64,000 bases of DNA. Origin: Euglena gracilis. Its lineage: Eukaryota; Euglenida; Euglenophyceae; Euglenales. Below the pieces are notes generated by a model. The model made no database searches. It was not told the DNA's origin and worked only from the letters and a program-made list of their open reading frames with translations. The translations under genes and the position numbers were made by a program. The DNA lies in the NCBI GenBank assembly GCA_039621445.1, contig CP154957.1, positions 3,838,504-3,902,503 on the forward strand. Direction: 5' to 3'. Positions 49,655-57,350 of the stretch are shown piece after piece (the stretch's first letter is position 1; the number at the start of each line of letters is the position of its first letter).

Positions 49655-50554
49655 ATGCCTGTCAGTGCGTCGCCTGTGGAACTGGTCTTGAACGTTAGGG
49701 GCCTCCGCGCATACTTGCAAAGAGGTCAACCTCGTTCGGGATGGGACCTGTTTCACGATGCCTTCGTGGCTCATGATGCAGGTGCCCAAGGCATTGTTTC
49801 ACTGTGCTGCATGGTGCGGCTCAATCGGCGATCGCGTCGCACAGTGGAAGTGGTTCGGGAGGCCTTCCTGCGGTCCTCTTCCAACCCTCCACGGTGGCTG
49901 GGACAGCTGGCCACAGGGGCGTATGCTGTGTGGCGTACACTGCATCGACAGGCCCAACCCGTCGCAGACCCCAGTACAGTGGCCGAGAACACCCCCAGCA
50001 TGCTTGTGCTTACCAACCGGGGGGGGGAGGGGGGGGTGGGTGCTATAGGGTGCCTGCCCCTAGCAGGCACCCCCCCCCCCGGGGGGGGGGATAGGGGTCC
50101 GGGCCGGACCCAGAAAATTTTCATTGAAAATGGCCTTTTCCGGGCCCCCGGCGCCTTCGGCGCCGGGGTCGGAGGGGGGTGCCTGCTAGGGGCAGGCACC
50201 CCCCAAAACCCTACCCCCCCCCCCGGGGGGGGGGTCGGATCGGGTGCTATGGGGTGCTTGCCCCTAGCACCCCCCCCCCGTGGGGTAGGCACCCGACTAA
50301 GCACAAGCCTGACCCCCAGCACGCGGGCGCTGCAGCAGCTTCCGAGGGCAATGAGGAGAACGCTGAGGCACACTGGCATCGTGGGTCGTACGGAGGTGCC
50401 GGTTGCAGCCCGAGCAGCGGTGGCGGCGCGGGACATCCTGGCCTCCCTGCGGAACCACCAGGTTGTCCTCTGGCTGGACAACTTCTGCTGGCTACGCTGG
50501 GGAACCGACCCGGCCACCCCAAACCTGAGCCAGAACCTCACGGCTTTTGGAACA
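49655..50554 (+). CDS. Large hairpin-island protein, exon 1 (transposase-like)
   Basis: From ATG 49655 (MPVSASPVELVLNVRGLRAY). The exon encodes helical sequence, then RNHQVVLWLDNFCWLRWG, a DN motif at the end of a beta-strand-like run, as in RNase-H-fold transposase cores. The family is not identified and the transposase reading is inference. Bases 49999-50319 are a hAT-like MITE plus one target copy, inserted in frame; without it the reading is ...ENTPS-TRALQQLPRAM. The exon 3' end is at ACA|GTGCAG (50554) or a few bases later; the next exon needs phase 0. The sequence before the ATG (TTGTAACAG, 49638-49646) looks like an acceptor, with a hairpin 39 nt upstream, so 5' exons are likely. Confidence 0.6.
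49999..50311. mobile_element. hAT-like MITE, copy 2, inserted in frame in a coding exon
   Basis: A 313-bp element flanked by the 8-bp target duplication ACCCCCAG (49991-49998 and 50312-50319). Termini CATGCTTGTGCTTA and the inverse CAGGCTTGTGCTTA match at 13 of 14 positions. Element plus duplication is 321 bp, exactly 107 codons, and carries no stop in the host frame. It is collinear with 8288-8560. It adds a Gly/Pro-rich insert unless it is spliced out. Confidence 0.85.
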
Positions 50555-50768
50555 GTGCAGGGTATACTGATGTGTGTGCATGATTCAATGAATCACTGGT
50601 TAATTCCCGAAGCAGTTTACAACAAAAAAAGTTAGGTGGATGGTAATGAAGCGGAAAAGCGCTTCAGTAGTACTCCATAAATTTGCAGGGTTGTTTGCGT
50701 CTCCATTACAGGAAGTGAATGATTCAGATGGTAACACCCCTACTTTGCACTGATGCCGCTTCCTTCAG

Positions 50769-51403
50769 CTGGAGAACCTGTTGCAACGACAGGGGACGAG
50801 GACACGCTCCGTGACGTTCCCGGTGTCTCCAGGACATCCAGAGCTGAGCGACCTCATCGGCAACCTGGATGTGGTGGCGTCCTCCTGTTGTACCGCATCG
50901 TTGCTGCTGCACCAAGCAGTGGGTCGGATCGGACGGATGCAGCTGTCGGAGACGTCGATCAGAGTACCACTGGATGTGGCGCGGACCAACATGCGGTCCC
51001 TACAATGGCGGCCGCTCTCGCTGACCGAGCAGGTGGTGTCAGCCAACTTGGACTTGTTGCTGGTGCTGCAGACGGCCAGGTCGCTGCAACACCTCACTCG
51101 TCGCCAGACGCCGCTGCTGGTGGATGAGAACATCCACTACCGGTGCCTGAGGCTGCTGTACTCTGCGTCGGCATCGCGGTACTACGTGTCCCGCTACCTG
51201 GCCGAGGTCCCCCTGCTGTACGGCATCTGGCACGCGTACAAGCACACGGTGACCATCGTGTACCGGGCGTTCTTCCCGGTACTGGCCCACCTGGAGGTGT
51301 CCCCCGGTGACCACCACCTGACGTGCAGCCTGCGGAGCCACCGGAAGGTGCTGTACATGGAGAAGCTGTTTGCCAGCCTTCTGTTGTCCCGCGAGTCGGT
51401 CAT
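50769..51403 (+). CDS. Large hairpin-island protein, exon 2
   Basis: Acceptor CCTTCAG, then LENLLQRQGTRTRSVTFPVS and a long protein-like frame including RQTPLLVDENIHYRCLRLLY and AEVPLLYGIWHAYKHTVTIV. The VDENIHY and GIWHxYKH segments are spaced as expected for later catalytic-core strands of a DDE-type enzyme, but the family is unrecognised. The exon is 635 nt and leaves two bases (AT) before a GTCCCA donor. Joined to exon 3 they give ATG, so phase is kept. The preceding intron has a hairpin (50648-50665) 103 nt from the acceptor, and the following intron has one (51434-51451). Confidence 0.6.
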
Positions 51404-51506
51404 GTCCCATTCTGAGTCGCGCATAGCACATGTGAAGCGGTTTTCCGCTTGCTTTGCCCCACTCGTGACTTTTCAAAATGTACGTGACATGTTATGTGCG
51501 ATTCAG

Positions 51507-52673
51507 GTGTCAATTGACGACCAGAATGCAAGACTGGACCCGCTCTGCGACAACAAGAGCTGAGCAACAGCAGCAACTCCGTTCGTACCCGTACCAGCTG
51601 CTGCAGGGGCTGCGGCACATCCTGGTGTTCTATGCCCCCGCATTGCTGCACCTGGGCCACGAGGTCCGACAGTGTACGTGGAGGGGTAGACCCGAGGACG
51701 AGGTGAAGGGTACTACCGCTCGGCTGGTGCTGCAGAAGTGCCTCTTGCTGCTGATGCACCTGGAACAGCTGATGAGTCCCGGAAGGCCGCCGTCGGAGTA
51801 CCAGCGGACCATCTCCCTGGCCCTGCTGGGGTGGCAGGACTGGATGTCCCGGCTGCCCGGCTGCGTGTTCGTGGAGGAGGCTGGGGAGGCCATGCTGTCG
51901 CGGCTGTCGTCTGCCTGCAAGCGGAACCCCCCGTGACCAGCTTCGAGGGTACGCTGCAGCTGTTCCTGAACCTCGGCGCCCCCTCCGGCGAGGCTCACCA
52001 CAGCCGTGGCAGCCTCCGGAAGCAGCTCGTGCAGGAGATGGCACGTCGTGTTCGTGGCCTCCTTGGCAGCCCTGGTGACCGTCCATTTCCGAAGCGGGTG
52101 GACAGCACCACCGTGCGGTGGCTGGTGGACCCGGAGACCTACCCCACCTGGATGGCACCGGAACCTGCACCAACGCGGATGACCACTGAGCAGCTGCTGC
52201 CCGTCCTGCGACACTCCCTGCAGACGCTGGTCCGCGGACAGCGCCTCGCTGCAGACGTGGAGGAGTGGCTCAGGACCAACGTGGGTACTGTTGATCCAGA
52301 TCTTCTGCAAGAAAGAGAAGAGGCGATGTACCCCTTCCTCGCGCGCAGAAGAGCCAGAGCTGCCACAGCGGAACATCCACTTCACCTTCCCGATGAAGCG
52401 GAAAACCGCTTGCACGACGCGGATGAAGCGGATACCCGCTTCGATGTCCACTCAACTGAGATTGAGGTGGCAGAGGCATCAATCGTGGTGGGTGACCAGG
52501 AGGAAGGCAGCAGTCTGTACGAGCCACCGGAGTCCCTCTACGAGCCTCCCGGTGACTTATCGGACGGCTACGTGTCCGTGGGGGCCTCTGACGGATTGGA
52601 CTGGCTGGGCTCACTGCAAGGCAGTGATATATCCGATGCTTCGTCGGACGTATCCGTAGCGGTGGTGTGTTAA
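51507..52673 (+). CDS. Large hairpin-island protein, exon 3 and C-terminus, with frameshift
   Basis: After GATTCAG the frame reads CQLTTRMQDWTRSATTRAEQ, then YQLLQGLRHILVFYAPALLH and ...LSSACKRNPP, then a stop at 51934. The next coding stretch, VTSFEGTLQLFLNLGAPSGE, continues in the -1 frame. The switch falls at a run of six C (51927-51932), so a one-base deletion, a sequencing error or -1 slippage would each explain it. The C-terminal part is acidic and ends at TAA 52671-52673. Two hairpin copies (52395, 52425), 30 bp apart, are translated in frame as EAENRL and EADTRF. No catalytic motif recognised in this part. Confidence 0.55.
51927..51932 (+). other. Frameshift site (six C)
   Basis: The reading frame upstream stops at once (CCG TGA) and the downstream coding frame is -1 relative to it. 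Adding one C restores continuity. In a window full of C homopolymers, a length error is the simplest explanation. Confidence 0.6.
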
Positions 52674-53040
52674 TGCCTCCTGATTGCTGTTTGTGGGAGA
52701 TATCTGTTGTACATACGGTATTTGGGACACGTTGGGTTCGCACGCTGGCTATTACTAACTAATACACAGGCAAATATGAGCATACCGAACCATGAACACA
52801 ACAGACAACAAGAAAAGGGATACCTTTTTTAAACCTGGTGCTGTTTTGTCCAGGTTGGCAGTGTAAAAGGGAGAGTGTTTTGCAAACAACAAGTAAAATC
52901 AAAAAAATAACCAATTTGACTGTGTTTTATAAGTTCTTTTTGAAAATAAATGATGCAAATCCATTCATCTCAGCCTCGTTTCCAACAGATTGGAGGATTA
53001 TGTACATATTTTTTGGTTTTTCCTTCACAGACCAGTACAC

Positions 53041-53134
53041 ATGCCTCCGAAGAAGCTGGCGAAGGCAGACACCACGGGACAGTCGATCCCGAAGCTGCTG
53101 GAAGACGAGGAGATGTGGCTGCAGAGGGAACAGG
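53041..53134 (+). CDS. ParB-like protein, exon 1
   Basis: ATG 53041: MPPKKLAKADTTGQSIPKLL then EDEEMWLQREQ. A basic N-terminal tail followed by an acidic helix. The exon ends at G|GTTAGA with one base over. The reading frame is fixed by perfect phase agreement through the next three exons. An acceptor-like CTTCACAG lies ten bases upstream of the ATG, so a 5' untranslated exon is possible. Confidence 0.65.
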
Positions 53135-53362
53135 GTTAGATTTGTGGTTCCTTTTGGTGAATGAACAGATATCGATTGGACAGTGTGGCAAGATTACCCT
53201 CAGTGGAAAGACTTCTGTTGACATTTCTCATTGAAACTAACGTTCAGATGTATTGACGGGAAAAAATCACTTTGGTCAACTAATGAAGCGGAAACACGCT
53301 TCATTGCCGTGAAATGCATTATTTTCTCCCCCAAAAGAAATATAACTTAACTAACCCTGCAG

Positions 53363-53500
53363 TCGGGCAGCTGGTCCTGGACGTTGACCTGAGCCGGGGG
53401 CAGGTCCGGCGACCCCGTCAGGAGCACGTGAACGACCTCATCACCGAGCTGAAGAACAATCCGCCGCAGGAGCTGGTGCTGACGGTGTGGCCGGAGAGAG
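53363..53500 (+). CDS. ParB-like protein, exon 2 (start of ParB domain)
   Basis: After CCCTGCAG: VGQLVLDVDLSRGQVRRPRQ, EHVNDLITELKNNPPQELVL, TVWPER. This corresponds to the first strand and helix of a ParB/sulfiredoxin-fold domain: a position-specifying strand, a helix of the LxxSIxxxG type, then a strand ending in V. The intron before it holds the hairpin 53285-53302, 60 nt from the acceptor. The donor is GTGTCC, one base over. Confidence 0.7.
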
Positions 53501-53675
53501 GTGTCCACCAGCACCCTCCATATTGTGTTTGTCGTTCATGTGGATCAGACGCCCACACTTCAATTTGGTGGGTTGGACGTAGGTTGTGTGTTTCTCTGTT
53601 TCATCATATGGAAATGATCTTTCATGCGTTGTGTGGGGCAATGGATTCTTTCTGAATGACTTCCCCTCCTCGCAG

Positions 53676-54037
53676 CTACAGGGAAGTGGGTCATCCTGAG
53701 TGGTCAACATCGTTTCCTGGCCGCGTCGGCCATCGCCGACGCCGCCATCGCCGATGCCCGGCGGCCGCCAGCCTTCACGGAGAGGTTCCGGTGCAAGGTT
53801 GTGAAGGAGTACACCAGCATCATCGAGCGCCAGCAGCTGGCAGGCAGGTTGCAGGCCATGGACGGCAACGTCATGGACATGACCCTGGCGGACCGCCTGC
53901 ACTGGCTGCTGAAGGAGGACACCCACAACTGGGACCTTGCCGAGGCGGAAGGGGTGGCGTATAACCCCACCAAAACGGAGCTGTTGAGGAACGTGTACAG
54001 CAAGACGGGATGCCGGGAGACCGTGGACGGTGCCCTG
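53676..54037 (+). CDS. ParB-like protein, exon 3 (GQHR box)
   Basis: After CCTCGCAG: ATGKWVILSGQHRFLAASAI, later FRCKVVKEYTSIIERQQLAG. ILSGQHRFLAA is the ParB box II equivalent (usually GERRxxAA); GQHR variants occur in ParB-like nuclease or NTPase domains. The next strand and the ERQQLAGRLQA helix match the position of the ENLQR region. ParB-family proteins bind palindromic DNA sites (parS), and some are CTP-dependent clamps or nucleases. Whether this protein keeps such activity is unknown. Ends at GTATGT, phase 0. The intron before it (53501-53675) has no hairpin. Confidence 0.75.
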
Positions 54038-54213
54038 GTATGTACTGTCGCCTATGGATGATTATACAACCCATGTTATTTAATGAATGATGGCATATGG
54101 CATACTCAGTTTGTGGTTGGTGGTTTTCTAATGCGATTTCTAATACAATAATAATGCACATGGAAGCGTTTTTCCGCTTCATTATCCTCTATTTCATTTT
54201 TTGTCCACCTCAG

Positions 54214-54468
54214 GGCACGTGGGTCAAAGCCATGGTCCCGGTCACGGAGTGGGTGCTGCAGATAGGGAACGAGGCTGTGGAGGTGGTGAAGAGGATGGAG
54301 ACCCGGAGTGGGGACCGTGTCACCGCACACACGTTCAAGTGCCTGGAGGCCTTCTACCATCCGGACGACTACGCGGAGCTGGCCCAGGTGATGTTGGACG
54401 AGAAGTCCAAGCCCACCACCCAACGGCTGGGCCAGGCTCCACATTTTGCATTCCACATCTGTCGAATG
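54214..54468 (+). CDS. ParB-like protein, exon 4
   Basis: After CCACCTCAG: GTWVKAMVPVTEWVLQIGNE, AVEVVKRMETRSGDRVTAHT, FKCLEAFYHPDDYAELAQVM, ending near HICRM at a GTTGCA donor in phase 0 (255 nt). Helical and not recognised as a family. The intron before it carries the hairpin 54163-54180, 33 nt from the acceptor. Confidence 0.65.
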
Positions 54469-54576
54469 GTTGCAAATCACGAAAATAAAGAAATATTTTT
54501 CATCATGCAGAAAGGAAGCGTGTTTCCGCTTCGTACATAAACGTATTTAATTTTTAATGTAAATATGTGTTCACAG

Positions 54577-54714
54577 TATTCACCCACTCATCCAAAACAG
54601 AAAGTGGAGTCTGCTGCCAAGCAGGAGACTGCGAAGCTGGTGCGCCGGAGGACCTGGACGTGGCTGCTGCAGCACCCTGAGCTGGATGCCGACGTTCTTC
54701 ACCCGACCAGAAAT
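54577..54714 (+). CDS. ParB-like protein, exon 5
   Basis: After TTCACAG: YSPTHPKQKVESAAKQETAK, LVRRRTWTWLLQHPELDADV, LHPTRN, phase 0 throughout; a second acceptor at 54600 would drop the first eight codons. Donor GTGTAC. The intron before it holds the hairpin 54515-54532, 44 nt from the acceptor. Confidence 0.6.
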
Positions 54715-54874
54715 GTGTACTGTTTATGTGTTTGCATTAATCATATGTGTGCAAGTCTCAGAACTGCTGGCTTTCCCTATCTTTGATAACTGGTTCTTTA
54801 CAAGGATAATACGCAGTCAGCATCATGAAGCGTTTTTCCGCTTCACTTTCTAAATTTCTCTTCTTTTTGCAGAG

Positions 54875-54998
54875 GACTTGGTGCAGGTGGCCGCGCTGGA
54901 GGCCGCCCTGCAGCCGGAGCACGTGAAGGTGCTGATGACCGGAGTGAAGTGGAGGTGGTCGCCCGAAGCCCCCTGTGCGGGGACCAACTTCCGATTAG
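54875..54998 (+). CDS. ParB-like protein, exon 6
   Basis: After TTGCAGAG: DLVQVAALEAALQPEHVKVL, MTGVKWRW, in phase 0 with exon 5. The 3' end is uncertain; the best donor is GTAAAA after TTA at about 54998. The intron before it has the hairpin 54827-54844, 30 nt from the acceptor. The junction to exon 7 could not be resolved in phase with confidence. Confidence 0.5.
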
Positions 54999-55064
54999 TA
55001 AAAACAATTGTCGTTTCGCAGCCTGGAGTGAATGCACCCCCCCAGTGAATGCACACCCTCTCAG

Positions 55065-55712
55065 ATGCGATGTCAGTTGTCCCCCGGCATCGGCCGCCCA
55101 TCGAGGTGGTACGCCGCGCGCCGCTGTGGGCCGACCCCCGGTACGAGGGCCTCAGGCAGCGGCTGCTTGGTGCCCGTCGTCAAGATCGGGGGCGTCTTCG
55201 GCACCCTGGACCTGCACGGCATGAGCCTGCCTGGCCGCGGTCTGTCAACGCCCGGGAAGTCCAAGAAGCCCGAGGAGGAGGTGTCCAGCACCCAGGAGAT
55301 CTCCACGCCAGGCCGGGCCGCGGCCAAGCGGGCTGCCCAGCCTGAGGCGCCGAAGACCGGCCTCATCCACGTGGTGCCCATGCAGTCCACGGACAACGCC
55401 TGGCCGAAGGACCTCCGTCTGCTGGACCTGGCAGCCGTGGTGGTGGAGGTGGAGCCCCAGCAGTTCGCGGACGAGGACAGCGTGCATACCGAGGTGTTGA
55501 GGCTCATGCTGACGGGGGTGCCCATGATCGCCGTCGGGAGGGACATCGACCTGCGAGATCTCCAAGCGCGGCTGACGAAGTTGCTGGGCAGTGAGATGAC
55601 CGTCTTCCGCAAGGACATCGTCCTCTTCATCCCGCAGCCTGGGCCCGACCCGGAGTGGATCTGGGCGCGAAGGACCCTGTCCGTGCTCACCACCAACAAG
55701 AAGACCATGAAG
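55065..55712 (+). CDS. ParB-like protein, exon 7
   Basis: The main frame reads VPVVKIGGVFGTLDLHGMSL, then a Pro/Glu/Lys-rich linker, then TGLIHVVPMQSTDNAWPKDL, VEPQQFADEDSVHTEVLRLM and DIVLFIPQPGPDPEWIWARR, ending in phase 0 at AAG|GTGCAC. The first 100 bases are also open in another frame that looks more protein-like (HRPPIEVVRRAPLWADPRY), so a one-base frameshift near 55165 is possible. The start after CTCTCAG at 55065 fits the phase of exon 6 in the main frame. The domain is not recognised. Confidence 0.55.
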
Positions 55713-55870
55713 GTGCACTTTATGTTATTTATGTTTTCTTCATTTCATGATGAAGCGGAAAAGCGCTTCCTGTTCACGAGAGCAGTTGTTTTCTTTTCTT
55801 GTCTATGACATAGTGAATGCATACATGTACATCGTACATAACAGAAAAACCCTGTTCCTTCCCGTCGTAG

Positions 55871-55924
55871 GACCCCGGCCAGATCACCTTGCAGGGGATG
55901 CACCAGGTCCCGGATTGCACTTAG
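55871..55924 (+). CDS. ParB-like protein, last exon
   Basis: After CGTCGTAG: DPGQITLQGMHQVPDCT and TAG at 55922-55924. The preceding intron contains the hairpin 55752-55769, 101 nt from the acceptor. The last codons overlap the left inverted repeat of the small element at 55910-56057, so the original C-terminus may have continued beyond it. Confidence 0.55.
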   Translation, partial: DPGQITLQGMHQVPDCT

Positions 55925-56057
55925 CATGCCAGTTAATGTTAAAGGTGTTGTCTTCAGTTTTCATCCTTTAAGCATGAAACTTGTGTCCCGGTTGCTGAGG
56001 GCAGTGTCAACCAACACCGTTGGTTTTTGTTGATGTCTGATTTGAAGTGCAATCCGG
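55910..56057. mobile_element. 148-bp segment with perfect 13-bp terminal inverted repeats
   Basis: CCGGATTGCACTT (55910-55922) and AAGTGCAATCCGG (56045-56057) are exact reverse complements. TGCACC occurs on both sides (55899-55904 and 56058-56063) and could be a short target duplication. The segment has a CAG|GTCC donor-like site at its left edge and a TTTGAAG acceptor-like site at its right edge. It may be an introner-like element acting as an intron, although the simple junction does not keep phase. Confidence 0.5.
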
Positions 56058-56417
56058 TGCACCCGACGTTGCCCATCTTGTTCCTGTGGAGGTGGCCTGG
56101 TGGTTCCTGCGGCGGCTGGAGGTGGCCACCGCCGAGTGGGTGATGGTGTTGAGTTCCCGGCCGGTGCTGTCCGCCAAGCTGGCGGTGCGGGCGGGCAGCG
56201 CCATCAACCTGCTGTGGGGCGTGCTGGCGCTCCCCTCCGACGACGCAGAGGCCCAGCAGCGCTGCCTGGAGGACATCGGCCGCGAAGTGAGGGTGGCCGA
56301 CGGGCTACCGCCGGTGATCTGGGTGCAGGGTGGCCCAGGCTTCTGTCCCGCTTGTTTTTTGCAGGTTTTCACTTCTACCTGCTTACGATGGCCCGGTACC
56401 TCAGGCGCCGACTTTGA
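56048..56417 (+). CDS. Third hairpin-island reading frame (or C-terminal exons of the ParB-like gene)
   Basis: The frame reads SGAPDVAHLVPVEVAWWFLR, RLEVATAEWVMVLSSRPVLS, AKLAVRAGSAINLLWGVLAL, then ...LPPVIWVQ. A possible 35-nt intron (56330-56364) joins to GFHFYLLTMARYLRRRL and TGA 56415-56417. No good start codon is seen, so it begins within an exon or belongs to the ParB-like gene. Helical and GC-rich with strong third-position GC; family not recognised. Confidence 0.45.
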
Positions 56418-57278
56418 TTACAGGTCTGTATTGTTCTGTTTGTTACATTTGTATACCATTTCTTCTGGCTGTCATGTCTTCTGGGGAATGTAGTAGTCAA
56501 ACTTAATGCCGATGATTACTGCTCAGTGTGTGCCCGTTCATCACGTCCCTCCGGAAATGCTGAACGAATGTTTGTGGGCATTATTATTCACTGTTTGAAT
56601 TGCATCTACTTCTATCTGATTTATTGCGTAATTTTTCTGTTTCCTATTAAAGCGGTTTTCCGCTTCGTTGTCATTTTAAGAAAATTTTATTCAGTTTGTG
56701 TTGGTATTCCCTTAGGCAAGCTTCTTCTGGTGTCGATTTTGGTAACCTATGCATGAATTTGAAGCGGAATGTCATTTTTACCGCTTCCTATATTTTGTGT
56801 TTATTATTTTTCCCCCTTTGCAGGGGGGATCGTCTTCCTCTGCCTCTGGCGGCAGCCGACATGAGGTGTGTGTTTGCAATTTATTGCTGTCTTTGAATTT
56901 TTTGTAGGGTTTCCGTTCATTTAGGCTGAATTTCAAAATTTAAGTGGCGTTTTAGCTTGTTTTCGGAGTTTTTAAAACTTCGTTACTACAAGCCAAACAT
57001 GTAATCAGAAATGGCCGAAATCGGTACCTCTTCCAAAACCCTCAAAAAAAACAGGCCATTTTAGGAAGCGTTTTTCCGCTTCCTTTTCCGCTTCGAGGGG
57101 GTTAAAATTTTTGGGCAGTTTATGCCTCCTAAGTCAATCATTGAATCAATCACTCCGAAAAAACCAATCAGTCACCCTGGGGGGGGGTCGGAAACACCTT
57201 AAGCGATGTGTGGGGTGGGCGGTGGAGGGCACACCCAGCCAGGACCCAACACACCTCTTAAAAACAACCCAGGGCCTT
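56418..57278. other. 3' flank of the hairpin island
   Basis: Pyrimidine-rich, AT-rich sequence with hairpins at 56649, 56761 (13-nt loop) and 57065; no convincing coding frame. The repeat-rich style of the rest of the window resumes after about 57150. Confidence 0.45.
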
Positions 57279-57350
57279 GTGTTGTGATGTGCTGTGATGT
57301 GCTATGATGTGCTGTGCTGTGATGTGCTGTGCTGTGCTGTGCTGTGAAGT
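57279..57350 (+). repeat. (TGTGATG/CTGTGCTG) minisatellite
   Basis: TGTGATGTGC and TGTGCTGTGC units repeat about ten times. Confidence 0.8.

Larger units (their letters stand above)
47416..57082. repeat. Island of 18-bp hairpins GAAGCGGNNNNCCGCTTC, about 20 copies
   Basis: 18-bp copies start at 47416, 47642, 48036, 48358, 48678, 49250, 49499, 49590, 50648, 51434, 52395, 52425, 53285, 54163, 54515, 54827, 55752, 56649 and 57065. There is a degenerate copy at 48924 and a long-loop copy at 56761-56787. Many are extended by AT on the left and AT on the right. The outer six bases of each arm (GAAGCG, CGCTTC) hardly vary: 51434 and 52395 end CGCTTG, and 56649 starts AAAGCG. The central bases vary freely (AAAA, AATA, TTAT, CTTT, TTTT and others). 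I noticed no copy elsewhere in the window. Most lie in introns; two are in frame in an exon. Confidence 0.95.

Noticed and set aside
47416-57082. The hairpin field considered as a CRISPR array
   Set aside because: Spacing is irregular (30 to more than 1000 bp), the intervals are coding or intronic, and there are no cas-like genes; the host is eukaryotic.
47416-57082. Hairpins considered as transcription terminators between separate genes
   Set aside because: Splice sites with matching phase on both sides of most hairpins fit introns better; not fully excluded without transcripts.
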